Shown: positions 1 to 8,579, counted from the stretch's first letter. The stretch: 64,000 nucleotides of DNA from Lentisalinibacter salinarum (GCF_040706555.1 NZ_JAPDRH010000003.1:1-64000), one strand, 5' to 3'. A program made the numbers and translations. Notes: generated from the sequence alone by a model not told the origin.

Positions 1-258
1 ACTGAAGAGGCGCTGTTTTTCCAAAGTGTGTTTGCAATGCACGAGTCAGCCCAACTGGAAGGGGAAACGTACGAAGCCTACTTGCGCTGGTTTTCATCAG
101 TTGTCGCGACGCCCGGCGGGAAGCATCAGTGGGACGATGCAATCAAACCGATATTTCCGCGCAGGATGATTTCCGCGGTTGAGAAGTACATGGGTCAGGG
201 GCAATTACTGGAACTAACCACGATGTTTCCACCGCACCGGAACTCGGACCTCGACTAG
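1..258 (+). CDS. Partial hypothetical protein (5' end outside window)
   Basis: The reading frame is open from the first base of the window to the TAG at 256-258, so the start lies upstream; the GTG at 28 and ATG at 37 are internal possibilities only. The visible 85 residues are soluble-looking, with no signal peptide, membrane segment or motif that I recognise. Codon use is clearly less GC-rich at third positions than in the genes after 700, which suggests acquired or weakly adapted DNA. No function is proposed. Confidence 0.45.
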   Translation, partial: TEEALFFQSVFAMHESAQLEGETYEAYLRWFSSVVATPGGKHQWDDAIKPIFPRRMISAVEKYMGQGQLLELTTMFPPHRNSDLD

Positions 259-707
259 AGACAGAGGACATCACTTCGCAAACAAGGCGTCTGCTTGTGG
301 CCGACTGCGGAAATAAGCGCACCCCGTACTTCGGCAGGCGGCATGTCTGCTTTACCGTTCACACCGGACCATCCAAAAACGAACACCACGTTTCCGCGGA
401 AACGTCTCCTGGAATCCGCTTGAAGTCACACCCGCCGATTGCCTCGGTCCGCCCGAGTCCCGGATGCAGGCGCGCTGTATCCGCATCCGCGGAGGATCGC
501 CATTTCGGCCCCTGTGCCACGGTGCCTGGGAAGCTCACCAGTGTCTCCGGATCGTTATGGCGGTGCGACCGGAGTATCTCGACGATTGACAAAGAAAAGC
601 CTCTGACGGAAGTCCGGGTTCCAGCGCGTGAACTGAGACTGCCGTCACTCGCCATGGCATCGTCATCCGGGTATTCTGAATCGCCCGCGTACCGGAGGCA
701 GCTCATC
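259..707. other. Non-coding or decayed region upstream of the NlpC/P60 gene
   Basis: About 450 bases with no convincing gene. The plus frame joining the downstream lipoprotein is open from 297 but encodes a cysteine-, serine- and proline-rich sequence without domain character, and the lipoprotein has a better start at 708. The only clear structure is a perfect 18-bp palindrome at 388-405. Confidence 0.4.
388..405. promoter_or_regulatory. Perfect 18-bp palindrome, possible operator
   Basis: ACGTTTCCGCGGAAACGT is exactly its own reverse complement and lies in the gene-free stretch upstream of the NlpC/P60 lipoprotein. With no loop and no T-tract it looks more like a binding site for a dimeric protein than a terminator. 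The regulator is unknown. Confidence 0.3.
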
Positions 708-1220
708 TTGCGAAGAATCGGGCAGATCGGATCGAGTGCCGCGCCGGCGATGGCTCTGGCGAGCGTTCTTGCGCTCGGCGGTTGCGCCTGGCAACCGGTG
801 GAACTACCGCCCGACCATGTCGAAACCAATCCGCGTCCGGTCTCACAGCAGGCCACGGTGGGCGACCGTGCCGCGGCGATCGCGCTTCAGCAGGTGGGAA
901 CCCCGTACCGCTACGGCGGGCAGACACCCGCGGGCTTCGACTGCAGCGGGCTCGTCCATTACGCATACGGACAGGTGGGCAGGTCGGTGCCACGCACGAC
1001 GGGTGCGCTGTGGTCGAGAGCGCGGCCGGTATCGCGCGATGAGCTCCGCGCCGGTGATCTGCTGTTCTTCTCGATCGACGGCAAGATGCAGCATGTGGGG
1101 CTTTACGTCGGCGAGGGGCGCTTCGCGCATGCGCCGTCATCCGGGCGGACGGTCGAGGTCGAGTCGCTGTCGGCGGATTTCTACCGGCAGGCGTTTCTGC
1201 GCGGCGGGCGACTGCATTAG
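708..1220 (+). CDS. NlpC/P60-family lipoprotein (C40 peptidase, putative peptidoglycan endopeptidase)
   Basis: Predicted cell-wall hydrolase cleaving peptidoglycan stem peptides, anchored as a lipoprotein. I chose the TTG start at 708 because GGAGG (694-698) lies nine bases upstream and because it puts a signal peptide ending in the lipobox LALGGC near the N-terminus. The rest is one NlpC/P60 domain: the catalytic Cys is in FDCSGLVHYAY, the catalytic His in MQHVGLYVG, and a third polar residue in the FAHAPS stretch. About 170 residues is the usual size of the small Spr/NlpC-like lipoproteins. It appears to be a single-gene unit. The family call is firm; the specific bond cleaved is not known. 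Confidence 0.85.
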   Translation: MRRIGQIGSSAAPAMALASVLALGGCAWQPVELPPDHVETNPRPVSQQATVGDRAAAIALQQVGTPYRYGGQTPAGFDCSGLVHYAYGQVGRSVPRTTGALWSRARPVSRDELRAGDLLFFSIDGKMQHVGLYVGEGRFAHAPSSGRTVEVESLSADFYRQAFLRGGRLH

Positions 1221-1248
1221 CCGGGCTCCTGCTTCGGGGAGGGAGAGC

Positions 1249-1713
1249 GTGGGAACAGCCGAGAACAAGCAGGTGGTTCTGGACTTCTACGAGGCCGGAG
1301 CGCGAGGCGATATGGACGCCTGTTTCGCGCTGGTGGCCGATGACGTGACGTGGACGAACATCGGGTCCACGAAGTTCTCCGGGACGTATAAGGGCAAGCA
1401 GGCCCTCCTCGACAACCTCGTCGGGTCCTTGTTCGGGCAACTGAAGGCCGGGATCTCCTCGCAGGTCGAGCACGTGGTCGCCGAAGCCGACACGGTGGTC
1501 GCGCAGACCCGTGGCACGGCGGAGACTCACGACGGGACTCCCTACAACAACACCTACTGTCAGGTCTTCCGGATCCGCGACGGCCGGATCGCGGCGGTGA
1601 CGGAGTACATGGACACGGCCCTGATCGATGCCGTGTTCGGCGCGGCCTGGCGACGGCCTAGCGACGGCCCAGGGATGGTCCAGGGATGGTCCAGGGACGG
1701 TAGGCGTGAGTGA
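1249..1713 (+). CDS. SnoaL-like / NTF2-fold protein
   Basis: A small protein whose first 130 residues follow the NTF2/SnoaL pattern: ENKQVVLDFYEAGARGD, then DVTWTN, a short loop (GTYKGKQAL), a beta sheet and a closing FRIRDGRIAAVTEYMDT. Such domains bind or isomerise small ligands; the substrate cannot be told from sequence. The GTG start at 1249 follows a GGGGAGGGAG tract (1236-1245). The last 20 or so residues are translated from an 11-bp tandem repeat (1650-1701) and are probably not part of the fold. Confidence 0.75.
   Translation: MGTAENKQVVLDFYEAGARGDMDACFALVADDVTWTNIGSTKFSGTYKGKQALLDNLVGSLFGQLKAGISSQVEHVVAEADTVVAQTRGTAETHDGTPYNNTYCQVFRIRDGRIAAVTEYMDTALIDAVFGAAWRRPSDGPGMVQGWSRDGRRE
1650..1701 (+). 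repeat. 11-bp tandem repeats inside the SnoaL-like gene
   Basis: Two copies of GCGACGGCC(T/C)A (1650-1671) run into three copies of CCAGGGA(T/C)GGT (1669-1679, 1680-1690, 1691-1701). The period of 11 is not a multiple of three, so each unit is read in a different frame and any gain or loss of a unit would change the C-terminus of the host protein. Confidence 0.8.
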
Positions 1714-1728
1714 TGAGCCTTGTGTTAG

Positions 1729-2070
1729 GGTTGGGCCGAAGCCCCGCGCGACCCGAACAAGACAGCCATCAGCCAGAAAGAAAAGAAACCCGACCAGCCC
1801 GCCTGCCTCGAATGCGGCCACCCCTTCACCACCGGTGAACTCGCCGCCATGACGGCATCGGAGGAGTCCCGCGACCTCTGCGTGGTCGACTGCTCGGCCT
1901 GCGGCGCCCACAACATCGCCCGCGCCGAGCCCCAGGGCGGCTTCAACCGCCAGCCGCGGCTCGTCGTCCTGCGCACCGCCGAGCACAAGCCGGAAGCGCC
2001 GGATGTCTTCGAGGAGACCGTTGAGCCCGGCGTGGACGTGCACCCGGTCACCCGGGGCGAGTCGGACTGA
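1729..2070 (+). CDS. Small zinc-ribbon protein, start unclear
   Basis: The open frame contains two paired CxxC motifs, CLECGH (codons from 1804) and CSACGA (from about 1891), the usual four-cysteine zinc ribbon, followed by an acidic tail. The only ATG in frame (1849) would cut off the first CxxC, yet between the TAG at 1726-1728 and that ATG there is no ATG, GTG or TTG. Either a rare start codon (for example ATC at 1768) is used, or the 5' end has been shifted by a mutation or assembly error. The coordinates given are the whole open stretch, not a proven start. Function unknown. Confidence 0.5.
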   Translation, partial: GWAEAPRDPNKTAISQKEKKPDQPACLECGHPFTTGELAAMTASEESRDLCVVDCSACGAHNIARAEPQGGFNRQPRLVVLRTAEHKPEAPDVFEETVEPGVDVHPVTRGESD

Positions 2071-2160
2071 CGCGGCGCCTGCCGCGCGACGGTTGCGCCT
2101 GATACCTTCAGGGCGCGACGAAAGCCCCTCAATGCCGCTATCATTACGCACTTTTTGACC

Positions 2161-2212
2161 GTAGGAGGGCCTTCAGGCCCGATTTCGTGATCGGGGCTTA
2201 AGCCCCTCCTAC
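2161..2212. repeat. REP-like inverted pair upstream of thrA
   Basis: A copy beginning GTAGGAGGGCCTTCAGGCCC (2161-2182) is followed after eight bases by an inverted, slightly divergent copy (2191-2212). Each copy is itself a hairpin (GGGCCT/AGGCCC or GGGGCT/AGCCCC), and the pair can form one long stem. It lies in the leader of thrA, 20 bases before its GTG. The same element recurs at 31404, 31558 and 38613, the behaviour of a repetitive extragenic palindrome. Confidence 0.85.
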
Positions 2213-2232
2213 CCTAGGACGGACTGAATCCC

Positions 2233-4710
2233 GTGGAACGCGCGCGCTGGAAAATCCACAAGTTCGGCGGTAGCAGCCTGGCGGATGCCGAGTGCTTCCG
2301 TCGGGTCGCCGAAATCCTGAAACGACAGCCCACCCGCCCGCTGGGCGTGGTGGTCTCGGCCATGCGGGGCATGACGGATACGCTGCTGGCTCTCGTGGAG
2401 GGGGCCCAGCGGGGCACCACCGATCACGATCAGGTGCTCGGGCCGCTACGCGAGCGCTACGCGGAAGCGGCAGAGGCGTTGCTCTCGCCCGAGAACCGGG
2501 CGCCCGTGCTGGCAGCCTGGGAGAAGGATGCGAGCGACCTAGGCGACCTGCTGCGGGCCATCGCGCTGGTGCGCAGCGCCGACCAGCGCAGCCGGGACGT
2601 GGCCGCCGGGTTCGGCGAGCTGTGGTCCGCCAGGCTGCTGGCCGCCTTCCTGGATCAGGAGTTCGACGGCGCGGCCGTGGACTGGCTGGATGCGCGCCGC
2701 GCCCTGACCGTGCATCAGACCGAACTCGGCCCGAGCGTGATCTGGGACGTCTCGCGGCGGCGCACCGCGGCAGCGGTACCGCCGGAGACACCGGAGGTGC
2801 TGGTGATCACCGGCTTCATCGCCGAGGACGAGCAGGGCCTGCAGACAACGCTGGGCCGCAACGGCAGCGACTTCTCGGCGGCCATCTTTGCGGTGCTGCT
2901 GGACGCGGACGAGCTCAGCATCTGGACCGACGTCGACGGCGTCATGAGCGGGGACCCGAACCGGGTGCCCGAGGCCAAGGTCATCGACACGCTGTCCTAC
3001 AACGAGGCGATGGAACTCGCCTATTTCGGCGCCAAGGTCATCCATCCCCAGACCATGGGGCCGGCGGTCGCCAACAGCATCCCCATCCTGATCCGCAATA
3101 CCTTTGCGCCCGATCATCCGGGCACCCGGGTGGTGGCCACCTCCGGCGGCGAGGACAAGATCAAGGGCATCACGGCCATCGACGGCGTGGCGCTGGTGAA
3201 CGTGGAGGGCGCGGGGATGATCGGCGTGCCCGGCACCGCGGACCGTATCTTCGGCGCCCTGCGGGAGGCGGACGTCTCGGTGATCCTCATCTCCCAGGCC
3301 AGTTCGGAACACTCCATCTGCTTCGCGGTGCCCGAGCTGCTGGCGGATACTGCCCGGGAGGTGGTGTCGGACGCTTTCGCCGAGGAACTCGAGAGCGGCC
3401 AGATCCAGCGCGTGGAGGTGACGCCGTCCTGCAGCATCCTGGCGGTGGTGGGCGACGGCATGTCCGGCACGCCGGGCGTAGCGGGCCGCTTCCTGAACAC
3501 GCTCGGCCGGGCGGGCATCAACGTGAGCGCCATCGCCCAGGGCTCCTCGGAGCGCAACATCTCGGCGGTGGTGCGCCAGGAGGACTCGACCCGTGCACTT
3601 CGCGCCGTGCACTCCGGCTTCTACCTCTCGGCCAAGACCATCTCCATCGGCATCATCGGACCGGGCATGGTGGGCTCCACGCTGCTCGCGCAGATCGCCG
3701 AGCAGGCGGGTCGGCTGCGCGAGCAGTTCAACCTGGATCTGCGGATCCGGGCGATCGCGACCTCGTCGAAGATGCTGCTGGACGAGCGGCGCATCGACCT
3801 GACCGACTGGCAGTCGGCGCTGGCGGAGCACGGCGAGGACACGGATCTGGATCGGCTGGCCGACCACATCCATGCCGATCACCTGCCGCACTCCGTGTTG
3901 ATCGACTGCACTGCCAGCGACAAGGTGGCGGCGCGCTACGCGCAGTGGTTGCGCCGTGGCATCCACGTGGTGACGCCCAACAAGAAGGCGTTCAGCGTCG
4001 GGTACGACTACTACCGGGAGCTGCAGGAGGCGGCCCGGGAAGGCAGCTCGCACTATTTCTACGAGACCACGGTGGGGGCGGCGCTGCCCGTCATCCAGGC
4101 GCTGCGGGACCTGCGCGAGACCGGCGACCGCATCGATCACGTGGAAGGCATCTTCTCCGGCACGCTGGCCTATCTCTTCAACACCTTCGACGGCAGCCGG
4201 CCGTTCTCCGATATCGTCGCCGAGGCGCGGGCCAGCGGCTACACGGAGCCGGATCCCCGCGACGACCTGTCCGGCATGGACGTGGCGCGCAAGGTGATCA
4301 TACTGGCCCGTGAGATGGGGCTCGCGCTCGACGTCTCCGAACTCGACATCCGCAGCCTGGTGCCGGCGGAGCTCGAGTCGGGCTCGGTGGAGGACTTCCT
4401 GCGCGAGCTGCCGAAGTTCGACGACGAGATGCAGCGCCTGTTCGACGAGGCCCGTGAGAGCGGCAAGGTGCTTCGCTACGTCGGCAGGCTGGACCGGGAC
4501 GGTCACGCGAGCGTGGATCTCGTGCAGCTGGACCGCAGCCACCCGTTCGCCAACATCAACCTGACGGATAACGTGGTGCAGTTCGTGAGCGAGCGCTATT
4601 CGGCGAACCCGCTGGTGATCCAGGGACCCGGCGCGGGGCCCGCGGTCACCGCCGCAGGCATCTTCGCGGATCTCCTGCGTCTGACGGCCTACGTGGGCGG
4701 CGAGGAATGA
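2233..4710 (+). CDS. thrA: Bifunctional aspartokinase / homoserine dehydrogenase
   Basis: Catalyses the first and third steps of the aspartate pathway to threonine: phosphorylation of aspartate and NAD(P)H reduction of aspartate semialdehyde to homoserine. The N-terminal kinase domain starts with HKFGGSSLAD; two ACT-type regulatory segments lie in the middle (around ALVNVEGAGMIG and ILAVVGDGMSG); the dehydrogenase domain begins with the nucleotide-binding GIIGPGMVG and carries the signature around GYTEPDPRDDLSGMD. The 825 residues match the fused gammaproteobacterial ThrA/MetL enzymes. The start is GTG 2233. The stop overlaps thrB by ATGA, so translation is coupled. Feedback control by threonine is expected from the ACT domains and genetic context but is an inference. 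Confidence 0.97.
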   Translation: MERARWKIHKFGGSSLADAECFRRVAEILKRQPTRPLGVVVSAMRGMTDTLLALVEGAQRGTTDHDQVLGPLRERYAEAAEALLSPENRAPVLAAWEKDASDLGDLLRAIALVRSADQRSRDVAAGFGELWSARLLAAFLDQEFDGAAVDWLDARRALTVHQTELGPSVIWDVSRRRTAAAVPPETPEVLVITGFIAEDEQGLQTTLGRNGSDFSAAIFAVLLDADELSIWTDVDGVMSGDPNRVPEAKVIDTLSYNEAMELAYFGAKVIHPQTMGPAVANSIPILIRNTFAPDHPGTRVVATSGGEDKIKGITAIDGVALVNVEGAGMIGVPGTADRIFGALREADVSVILISQASSEHSICFAVPELLADTAREVVSDAFAEELESGQIQRVEVTPSCSILAVVGDGMSGTPGVAGRFLNTLGRAGINVSAIAQGSSERNISAVVRQEDSTRALRAVHSGFYLSAKTISIGIIGPGMVGSTLLAQIAEQAGRLREQFNLDLRIRAIATSSKMLLDERRIDLTDWQSALAEHGEDTDLDRLADHIHADHLPHSVLIDCTASDKVAARYAQWLRRGIHVVTPNKKAFSVGYDYYRELQEAAREGSSHYFYETTVGAALPVIQALRDLRETGDRIDHVEGIFSGTLAYLFNTFDGSRPFSDIVAEARASGYTEPDPRDDLSGMDVARKVIILAREMGLALDVSELDIRSLVPAELESGSVEDFLRELPKFDDEMQRLFDEARESGKVLRYVGRLDRDGHASVDLVQLDRSHPFANINLTDNVVQFVSERYSANPLVIQGPGAGPAVTAAGIFADLLRLTAYVGGEE

Positions 4711-5666
4711 GCGGGCCGGTCTCGCAGGTGACGGCGTTCGCGCCGGCCTCGGTCGGCAACGTCGGGGTGGGTTTCGATCTGCTCGGCCTCGCGGCGGCGC
4801 AGGTGGGCGACCGGGTGACCGCCCGGCGGACGGACGGCAACGGGGTGACAATCGCCGAGATCACGGCGACCCCGCTGGCCGCCGGGGCCGAGGCGCTGTC
4901 CCGGGAGGCGGCCGAGAACACCGCCGGCATCGCGGCGGCCGCGTTGTGGCGGGAATTCGGCCCGGACGGCGGCGTGGAACTCGGCATCGAGAAGGGCATC
5001 CCGCTCGGCTCCGGGATGGGCAGCTCGGCGGCGTCCGCCGTGGCGGCCGCCGTGGCCGTGAACGGACTGCTGGATGAGCCCCTGGGGCACGCGGAACTGC
5101 TGCGCTATGCGCTGGAGGGCGAGCGCTACGCGAGCAAGGCGCTGCACGCGGACAACGTAGCGCCGAGCCTGTTCGGCGGGCTGGTCCTGTGCCCCGCGCG
5201 TCTGCTGCCCAGGGTGATCCAGCTGCCCGTACCTGCGGGCGTGGTGTGCGTGCTGGTGCACCCGGACCTGACCGTGCACACGGCGGATTCGCGCCGCTCG
5301 CTCGGCGCCGAGTGTCTGCTGCGCAGCGCCGTCGAGCAGAACGGCTGCCTGGCCGGCTTCCTTGCGGGCTGCTACAACGACGACGTGGACCTGATCGCCC
5401 ATTGCCTGCGCGACATCCTGATCGAGCCCCAGCGTGCCGTGGCGGTGCCCGGCTTCGAGTCGGTGAAGGCCGCGGCGTTCGCGGCCGGCGCTCTGGGCGG
5501 TTCGCTGTCCGGCAGCGGGCCCAGCGTCTTCGCCTGGGCTCGCGAGGGCGACGGCGAGGCCGTGCGCGAGGCGATGGTGGCCGCATTCGCCGATGCCGGC
5601 ATCGAAGCGCAGTCCTGGGTGAACCCGCTGGATGCGCCCGGGGCTTTCGTGGAATACACGGAATGA
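4707..5666 (+). CDS. thrB: Homoserine kinase
   Basis: Phosphorylates homoserine with ATP to give O-phosphohomoserine, the substrate of ThrC. It is a GHMP-family kinase: FAPASVGNVGVGFD opens the fold, the ATP-binding motif is PLGSGMGSSAAS, and a C-terminal GGSLSGSGPSVFAW loop closes the active site. The 319 residues are normal for the family. Its ATG overlaps the end of thrA and its stop overlaps the thrC start, both as ATGA, giving a compact thrABC operon. Confidence 0.96.
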   Translation: MSGPVSQVTAFAPASVGNVGVGFDLLGLAAAQVGDRVTARRTDGNGVTIAEITATPLAAGAEALSREAAENTAGIAAAALWREFGPDGGVELGIEKGIPLGSGMGSSAASAVAAAVAVNGLLDEPLGHAELLRYALEGERYASKALHADNVAPSLFGGLVLCPARLLPRVIQLPVPAGVVCVLVHPDLTVHTADSRRSLGAECLLRSAVEQNGCLAGFLAGCYNDDVDLIAHCLRDILIEPQRAVAVPGFESVKAAAFAAGALGGSLSGSGPSVFAWAREGDGEAVREAMVAAFADAGIEAQSWVNPLDAPGAFVEYTE

Positions 5667-6976
5667 GATTCAGGAGCACGCGATCCGGGGGCTCGGCCGG
5701 TCTCGTCGCCGCACTGGTCGCGGGCCTGGCCCCCGACGGCGGCCTCTATGTGCCCGAGACGCTGCCCGCGTTCTCGCCGGAGGATTTCGACGGCGCGGAG
5801 ACGCCGGCGCAGGTCGGGGAAATCCTGCTCGCGCCGTTTTTCGCGGGTTCGGCGCTGGCCGGCGCCCTGCCGGACGTGCTCGGGGAGACATTCGGCTTCG
5901 ACGTGCCGCTGCGCTCGGTGGACGCCGCCCCGACGCCGCTGTCGGTGCTGGAGCTGTTCCACGGGCCCACGGCGGCATTCAAGGACGTCGGCGCCCGTTT
6001 CCTGGCCGCCTGCCTGCAGCGCATCGAGGCCGAGCAGTGCGCCGACGAGCGCCCGGTCACAATCCTGGTGGCCACGTCCGGCGACACCGGCGGCGCGGTC
6101 GCGGCCGCTTTCCATCGCCGCCCCGGGTTTCGCGTGGTGGTGCTGTTCCCGCTCGGCATGGTCTCTCCCCGGCAGCAGCAGCAGCTGACCTGCTGGGGCG
6201 ACAACGTGGTCTCCGTGGCCGTGCGCGGCACCTTCGACGACTGCCAGCGGCTGGTGAAGGGCGCATTCGCCGACGCGGAACTAGGCGAGCGTCATCGTTT
6301 CAGCTCGGCCAACAGCATCAACATCGGCCGCCTGCTGCCCCAGACCGTCTACTACGCCCACGCGGCGCTGGCCCACTGGCGAGAGCGTGGCGAGGCCTCG
6401 TCGGTCATCGTGCCCACGGGCAACCTGGGCAACGGCCTGGCCGCCGTGATGGCGCGCGCCATGGGCCTGCCCCTCGGTGACGTCGTCTTCGCCACGAACG
6501 CCAACCGGACCATCGCCGATTACCTGGAGGAGGGCGAGTACCGGCCGCGGGCGAGCGTGCGCACGCTCGCCTCCGCGATGGACGTGGGCGACCCGAGCAA
6601 TATGGAGCGGCTGCGAAACCTGTTCGGCGAGGCCGATCGGCTGCGTGGCAGCGTGGAGGCCCGGGTGGTGGAAGACGACGTGATCCGGGAGCAGATCCGC
6701 CGGGACTACGAGCATTACGGTCTCATCGAGTGCCCCCACACCGCCACGGCGATGCACGTGTGGGAGACCCTGCCGGCCGAGCGGCGGACAGGGCGGCACT
6801 GGATAGCGGTGGCCACGGCCCATGCAGCCAAGTTCCCCGAGGTGGTCGAGCCCCTCATCGGCACGACCGTGCCGGTGCCGGAGGCGCTGGCCGACCTGCT
6901 GGCGCTGCCGGCGCACTACGAGGAGATCGAGCCGGCGCTTCCCGCCTTGGGGCGGACGCTCGAGGGGGACGGATGA
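5663..6976 (+). CDS. thrC: Threonine synthase
   Basis: PLP-dependent lyase converting O-phosphohomoserine to threonine and phosphate, the last step of the pathway. The start at 5663 overlaps thrB by ATGA. DGGLYVPE near the N-terminus is typical of the family; the PLP Lys is K107 in GPTAAFKDVGARF, and the glycine-rich phosphate loop is VATSGDTGGAVAAAF. The 437-residue length fits the shorter gammaproteobacterial type. The stop overlaps the next gene, a NERD protein, again by ATGA. Confidence 0.96.
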   Translation: MRFRSTRSGGSAGLVAALVAGLAPDGGLYVPETLPAFSPEDFDGAETPAQVGEILLAPFFAGSALAGALPDVLGETFGFDVPLRSVDAAPTPLSVLELFHGPTAAFKDVGARFLAACLQRIEAEQCADERPVTILVATSGDTGGAVAAAFHRRPGFRVVVLFPLGMVSPRQQQQLTCWGDNVVSVAVRGTFDDCQRLVKGAFADAELGERHRFSSANSINIGRLLPQTVYYAHAALAHWRERGEASSVIVPTGNLGNGLAAVMARAMGLPLGDVVFATNANRTIADYLEEGEYRPRASVRTLASAMDVGDPSNMERLRNLFGEADRLRGSVEARVVEDDVIREQIRRDYEHYGLIECPHTATAMHVWETLPAERRTGRHWIAVATAHAAKFPEVVEPLIGTTVPVPEALADLLALPAHYEEIEPALPALGRTLEGDG

Positions 6977-7572
6977 CCGAGGTGATCGACAACCTGCCGC
7001 CGTGGGCCCTCTGGGCCGTATTCGCAGCCGCCGCCGCCCTGCTGTTGGCGCTGCTCGTCCTGCTGGTCGTGCGCCGCCGCCGGGCGCATTCCACGGCCGG
7101 GCAGCTCGCAAGTATCAGCCACGAGATGCTGACGGACATCATCGTGCCGAAGGCGGACGACGGCGAGATCCAGATCGGCTATGCGCTGCTCACGGGCCGC
7201 GGCGTCCTGGTCGTCGAGACCAAGGAGGTGGCCGGCGTGGTCTTCGCCAGCGACCGCATGGACGATTGGACGGTGATGGCCGGCGACCGCCGCTATACCT
7301 TCGCCAACCCACAGCCCACGCTCTACGACCGCATCGCCGCTGTCGCACAGGTGCTGGGCGACGTGCCCGTGGAGGGCGTGGTGGTATTCCCGGACGCGGC
7401 GGACTTCAGCAAGGGGCGGCCGCGGCATGTCACGACCCTGGCCGGGCTGCTGGCGGACTATCCGCGGGTGGACCGCAACCGGGAGCGAAGCGAGGTGGCG
7501 GCGTTCATGCCTCATTGGGATCGCTTGCGCCAGGAAGCCGTCAGCGCCCGGGTGGGGCGACTCGCCGACTGA
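6973..7572 (+). CDS. NERD-domain membrane protein at the end of the thr operon
   Basis: One N-terminal membrane helix (about residues 10-34) is followed by a basic RRRR stretch and a cytoplasmic domain. That domain contains ALLTGRGVLVVETKEVAG, the central signature of the nuclease-related (NERD) domain; the acidic residue and the ETK lysine are present. NERD proteins are thought to be nuclease-like, but few have been tested. The ATG overlaps the thrC stop, so it is transcribed and probably translated with threonine biosynthesis, for no obvious reason. 199 residues; a NERD domain alone with no helicase or kinase partner. Confidence 0.75.
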   Translation: MTEVIDNLPPWALWAVFAAAAALLLALLVLLVVRRRRAHSTAGQLASISHEMLTDIIVPKADDGEIQIGYALLTGRGVLVVETKEVAGVVFASDRMDDWTVMAGDRRYTFANPQPTLYDRIAAVAQVLGDVPVEGVVVFPDAADFSKGRPRHVTTLAGLLADYPRVDRNRERSEVAAFMPHWDRLRQEAVSARVGRLAD

Positions 7573-7617
7573 GTTCGGCCGGGAGCGCTCCGCCGCAGAG
7601 CCGGATGCCGGCGTCGC

Positions 7618-8427
7618 TCAGTCGTCGTCCCCCGGCAGGCCGAAGAAATGCTCCGCATTCGCCGTCGTCTGGCGGGCGAGTTCCTCCGGCGAGACCGCGC
7701 GGGCCTCGGCCACTGTCTCCAGCACCCAGGGCAGCCAGGCCGGCTCGTTGCGCCGGGTCTTCGGCCGCGGACGGATGGTGCGAGGCAGCAGGTAGGGGGC
7801 GTCGGTCTCCAGCAGCAGCTTGTCGGCCGGGATGCGGGGCACGAGTTCCCGCAGGTGCAGCCCGCGACGCTCGTCGCAGATCCAGCCCGTGATGCCGATG
7901 TAGAGCCCCAGCTCCAGGTAGGCGTCCAGCTCCTCCTCGCCCGCGGTGAAGCAGTGGGCCACGGCGCGGGACAGATCCGGCAGCCGCGGGGTCAGCACCT
8001 CCAGGAAGTCCTCGTGGGCGTCGCGCTGGTGCAGGAAGACGGGGAGGCGGGCACGGGCCGCGACCTCCAGCTGTTCGGCAAATGCGCGCCGCTGGTTCTC
8101 GTGGGAGGAGTAGTTGCGGAAGTAGTCGAGGCCGCACTCGCCCATGGAGACGACCCCCGGCCGGGCCGTGACGGCGAGCAGGGCGTCGCGCACGCTGTCG
8201 TCCCAGTCGTCGGCGTGGTGGGGATGCATGCCGGCGGTGGCGAACAGCCGGCCCGGCCAGGCCGCGGCCAGGTCGGCGGCGCGCTCGCTGCTCTCCACGC
8301 TGCTGCCCGTCACGACGATGCGGCGCACGCCGGCCGCGGCCGCCCGCTCGAGCACTGCCTCGCGGTCGTCGTCGAAGCTGTCGTGGGCGAGATTCGCGCC
8401 GATGTCGATCAGATCGTGCTGGTCCAT
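7618..8427 (-). CDS. tatD: TatD-family metal-dependent DNase/hydrolase
   Basis: A TIM-barrel metallohydrolase; E. coli TatD acts as a 3'-5' exonuclease on damaged or single-stranded DNA. The N-terminal LIDIGANLAHDSFDDD matches the true TatD branch, which has DIGVNLT instead of the HxH of YcfH. Further metal ligands are in AGMHPHHADDW, GECGLDYFRNY, VFLHQRDAHEDF and LLLETDAPYLLP. The start at 8427 is preceded by GAGGCGG, and an upstream in-frame Met at 8454 has no ribosome site. 269 residues. It converges on the NERD gene and is not part of the thr operon. Confidence 0.9.
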   Translation of the reverse strand: MDQHDLIDIGANLAHDSFDDDREAVLERAAAAGVRRIVVTGSSVESSERAADLAAAWPGRLFATAGMHPHHADDWDDSVRDALLAVTARPGVVSMGECGLDYFRNYSSHENQRRAFAEQLEVAARARLPVFLHQRDAHEDFLEVLTPRLPDLSRAVAHCFTAGEEELDAYLELGLYIGITGWICDERRGLHLRELVPRIPADKLLLETDAPYLLPRTIRPRPKTRRNEPAWLPWVLETVAEARAVSPEELARQTTANAEHFFGLPGDDD

Positions 8428-8579
8428 GGTCCGCCTCGCTGCCGGTGGAGGCACACCCTAATGGCAGGCCTGCCGACAGACAAGTCGGCGCGGCCGTAGT
8501 CTTGGGTCGCGGCGGGCGGTGCTCCGGGAAAGTGACCTGGCGCACAGGACGGAGCTGCGATCCGGGTTAGGCTTCCCTG

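Noticed and set aside
2071..2232. thr operon leader peptide and attenuator
   Set aside because: No short ORF rich in Thr/Ile codons and no terminator with a T-run is present; the hairpins here are the REP pair.
2539..4851. 770-codon open frame antisense to thrA, and similar long frames opposite acnA (13599-16274, plus) and hrpA (27571-30681, minus)
   Set aside because: High GC at third codon positions removes stops from the opposite frame. Translations are Arg/His/Gly/Ala-rich with no domain, while the sense genes are unambiguous.
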